Source of the DNA: Thermoleophilia bacterium | GTDB taxonomy: Bacteria; Actinomycetota; Thermoleophilia; UBA2241 | DNA length: 64,000 nucleotides | Reading direction: 5' to 3' | Assembly (NCBI GenBank): GCA_041393415.1 | Contig: JAWKKE010000004.1 | Coordinates: 186,001-250,000, forward strand | Shown: in pieces, positions 62,498 through 64,000 of the stretch | Layout of the letters: each line of letters begins with the position of its first letter | How positions within the stretch are numbered: the first letter of the stretch is position 1 | Program-made: the position numbers and the translations under genes | The notes under the pieces: generated by a model | What the model saw: the letters and a program-made list of their open reading frames with translations, nothing else | What the model was told of the DNA's origin: nothing | The model's database searches: none

Positions 62498-63814
62498 ATG
62501 CGAGTGCTCGTCGTAGGCGGTGGCGGTAGGGAGCACGCGCTCGTTCGTGCGTTCGCGCGCTCTCCGCTCGCCACCGAAGTGTTCTGCGCTCCCGGCAACG
62601 CCGGCACCGGTGACGATGCCACCAATGTCAACATCGGCGCCGAGGACCTGCCGGGCCTCCTTGCCTTCGCCACAGACAATCGCGTGGACCTCACCGTCGT
62701 TGGGCCAGAAGCACCACTGGTCGCCGGCATCACTAATCTGTTCCGAGAACACGGCCTGAACGTCTTCGGGCCTACACGCGAGGCGGCCGAACTCGAGGGC
62801 AGCAAGGCCTTTGCCAAGGAGATCATGCGAGCGGGAGGAGTTCCCACAGCGCACTTCAGCCGGCACACGTCACACGCCTCCGCACGTGCCGCTATCGCGC
62901 GTCAGGACTCATGGCCGGTAGTCGTTAAGGCCGACGGGCTGGCCGCGGGCAAGGGTGTCCTCATTTGCCATGATCGGGCAGAAGCGGAGGCGGCAATCGA
63001 GAGCTGCTTCGTGGAACGCGCGTTTGGCGCCGCAGGCGACGTCGTGATCATCGAGGATTTCCTCGCCGGCACCGAGGTTTCCCTGCTCATACTCTGCGAC
63101 GGCACAACGGCTCTGCCGCTCGCGCCGGCTCAGGACTACAAGCGTATCTTCGTCGGCGACCAAGGCCCGAACACCGGAGGGATGGGCAGCTACTGCCCGG
63201 TACCCGGTTTCGAAGCGCGGGCCGTCGACGTCGCCATGGAACGGATCGTCGAACCGGTGATCGCCGCCCTCCACAAGCGCGACATACAGTACCGCGGTGT
63301 ACTGTACGCGGGTCTCATCGTCAGCACCGAAGGACCCCAGGTTCTCGAGTTCAACTGCCGCTTCGGCGATCCTGAGACGCAGGCTGTTCTGCCGCGTCTG
63401 CAGAGCGACCTCCTCGAGCTCTGCGCTGCCACGGCGTCGGGCGACCTCGCCGGACTCGCTACGCAGTGGCACCAGAAGGACTGCGTGACGGTAGTCATGG
63501 CCTCCGCCGGGTACCCAGCCACCAGCCACAAGGGCGATGTCGTCAGCGGCCTAGACGGAGCGAGTGAGCTCCCCGACGTACACGTGTATCACGCTGGAAC
63601 AGAGAGACGTGGCGGAGAAGTCGTAACCGCAGGCGGACGCGTCCTCGCTGTGAGCGCGCTTGGAGAAGACTTCTCGCAAGCAAGAGACCGGGCCTATGAG
63701 GCCTTGGGCCATATCCGCTTCGACGGCCAGCAAGCGAGACCAGACATCGCCGATCGCGCCGTCAGAGCGCAGCGCGGCGAGATCAGCCTGTTTCCACCCA
63801 GCCGAGATGGGTGA
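62498..63814 (+). CDS. purD: Phosphoribosylamine-glycine ligase PurD
   Basis: Makes GAR in purine synthesis. 438 residues: VLVVGGGGREHALVRAF, GPEAPLVAGITNLFRE, VVKADGLAAGKGVLI, GPNTGGMGSYCPVP and LEFNCRFGDPETQAVLP. ATG 62498 has a GGGGGAGG ribosome site; the open reading further upstream runs antisense through padR. purE follows 14 nt later. Confidence 0.97.
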   Translation: MRVLVVGGGGREHALVRAFARSPLATEVFCAPGNAGTGDDATNVNIGAEDLPGLLAFATDNRVDLTVVGPEAPLVAGITNLFREHGLNVFGPTREAAELEGSKAFAKEIMRAGGVPTAHFSRHTSHASARAAIARQDSWPVVVKADGLAAGKGVLICHDRAEAEAAIESCFVERAFGAAGDVVIIEDFLAGTEVSLLILCDGTTALPLAPAQDYKRIFVGDQGPNTGGMGSYCPVPGFEARAVDVAMERIVEPVIAALHKRDIQYRGVLYAGLIVSTEGPQVLEFNCRFGDPETQAVLPRLQSDLLELCAATASGDLAGLATQWHQKDCVTVVMASAGYPATSHKGDVVSGLDGASELPDVHVYHAGTERRGGEVVTAGGRVLAVSALGEDFSQARDRAYEALGHIRFDGQQARPDIADRAVRAQRGEISLFPPSRDG

Positions 63815-63828
63815 AGCGAAGGGAGCCA

Positions 63829-64000
63829 ATGGTGGAACAAACCCAGTCCGCGGTTGAACAGCTCTTGCACGGCATCAACCTCGAGCCCGTCCTGGTCGGC
63901 GTCATCATGGGCAGCGAGAGCGACCGCGAGGTGATGAACGCAGCCTGTACCGAGCTCGATGAGCGCAAGATCAGCTACGAGGTTCACGTCATGTCGGCGC
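63829..64000 (+). CDS. purE: 5-(carboxyamino)imidazole ribonucleotide mutase PurE (partial)
   Basis: The first 57 codons, cut by the right edge. After a short N-terminal extension (VEQTQSAVEQLLHGIN), the PurE start appears: VGVIMGSESDREVMNAACTE, then ERKISYEVHVMSA. ATG 63829 has a GGGAG ribosome site; 14 nt after purD, so co-transcribed. Confidence 0.93.
   Translation, partial: MVEQTQSAVEQLLHGINLEPVLVGVIMGSESDREVMNAACTELDERKISYEVHVMSA

Overview
The window is chromosomal, of high G+C content, almost fully coding, and shows no phage, insertion sequence, CRISPR array or rRNA. It looks like a Gram-positive-type, probably deep-branching actinobacterial lineage (Coriobacteriia, Thermoleophilia or a relative). 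This rests on the ribosomal gene order, futalosine-type menaquinone synthesis, many GTG/TTG starts, possible leaderless promoters, a MalT-like LuxR regulator, an SLH/NlpC wall protein, SpoIID and SpoIVB-type (S55) proteins, and a BirA with a DNA-binding domain. The placement is an inference; no 16S gene is present.

Layout. 1-6.4 kb (minus): rpmG, tRNA-Trp, secE, nusG, rplK, rplA, rplJ, rplL and the first two thirds of rpoB, with an L10-type leader, an internal promoter and a hairpin between rplL and rpoB. 6.4-13.4 kb: CPBP membrane protease, an odd MTAP-family phosphorylase, a degenerate LytM-like protein, a CAP-domain protein, an MrfA-type helicase, a SLOG/LOG-like protein and a universal stress protein. 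13.6-18.3 kb: a large MalT-like regulator, then birA and bioY with a BirA-type operator abutting the bioY start codon. 18.2-22.9 kb: a membrane HD-GYP protein preceded by two tandem octapeptide ORFs, and two MFS transporters.

22.9-32 kb (minus): a ten-gene operon led by the redox repressor rex: rex, an unrecognised helical protein, ubiD-, ubiA-, ubiX- and ubiE-type genes, a polyprenyl diphosphate synthase, mqnE, mqnA and mqnC. It covers most of the futalosine menaquinone route; mqnB/MTAN and mqnD are not in the window. 32-41 kb: a GNAT protein, a HemB homologue lacking one of its two Schiff-base lysines, a DUF4388 protein and envelope proteins (SLH-NlpC/P60, SpoIID, YggT, CAP, SpoIVB/S55). 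41.3-46.8 kb (minus): rplM-rpsI, and a molybdenum cofactor operon moaA-moaC-(MOSC+MoaB fusion) followed by a SAM hydrolase gene. Upstream of it are a structured leader and a separate 9-residue ORF with its own terminator.

46.9-53.6 kb (plus): an orphan secretion-type ATPase, rpsF-ssb-rpsR-rplI, dnaB, pabB and pabC. 53.6-57.8 kb (minus): a methyltransferase coupled to purC, mscL, sodA, and a redox cassette of two Rieske proteins, a glutaredoxin and a ferredoxin-thioredoxin-reductase catalytic subunit. Between sodA and mscL lie three copies of a 10-bp palindrome able to form two mutually exclusive hairpins. 58-64 kb: an FAD protein overlapping purA, a membrane hypothetical protein, a PadR regulator with a palindromic operator, purD and the start of purE.

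The items most worth following up are the tandem octapeptide ORFs (19.85-19.98 kb), the HemB homologue, the Rieske/FTR/glutaredoxin cassette, the alternative hairpins at 55.8 kb and the Rex-led menaquinone operon.
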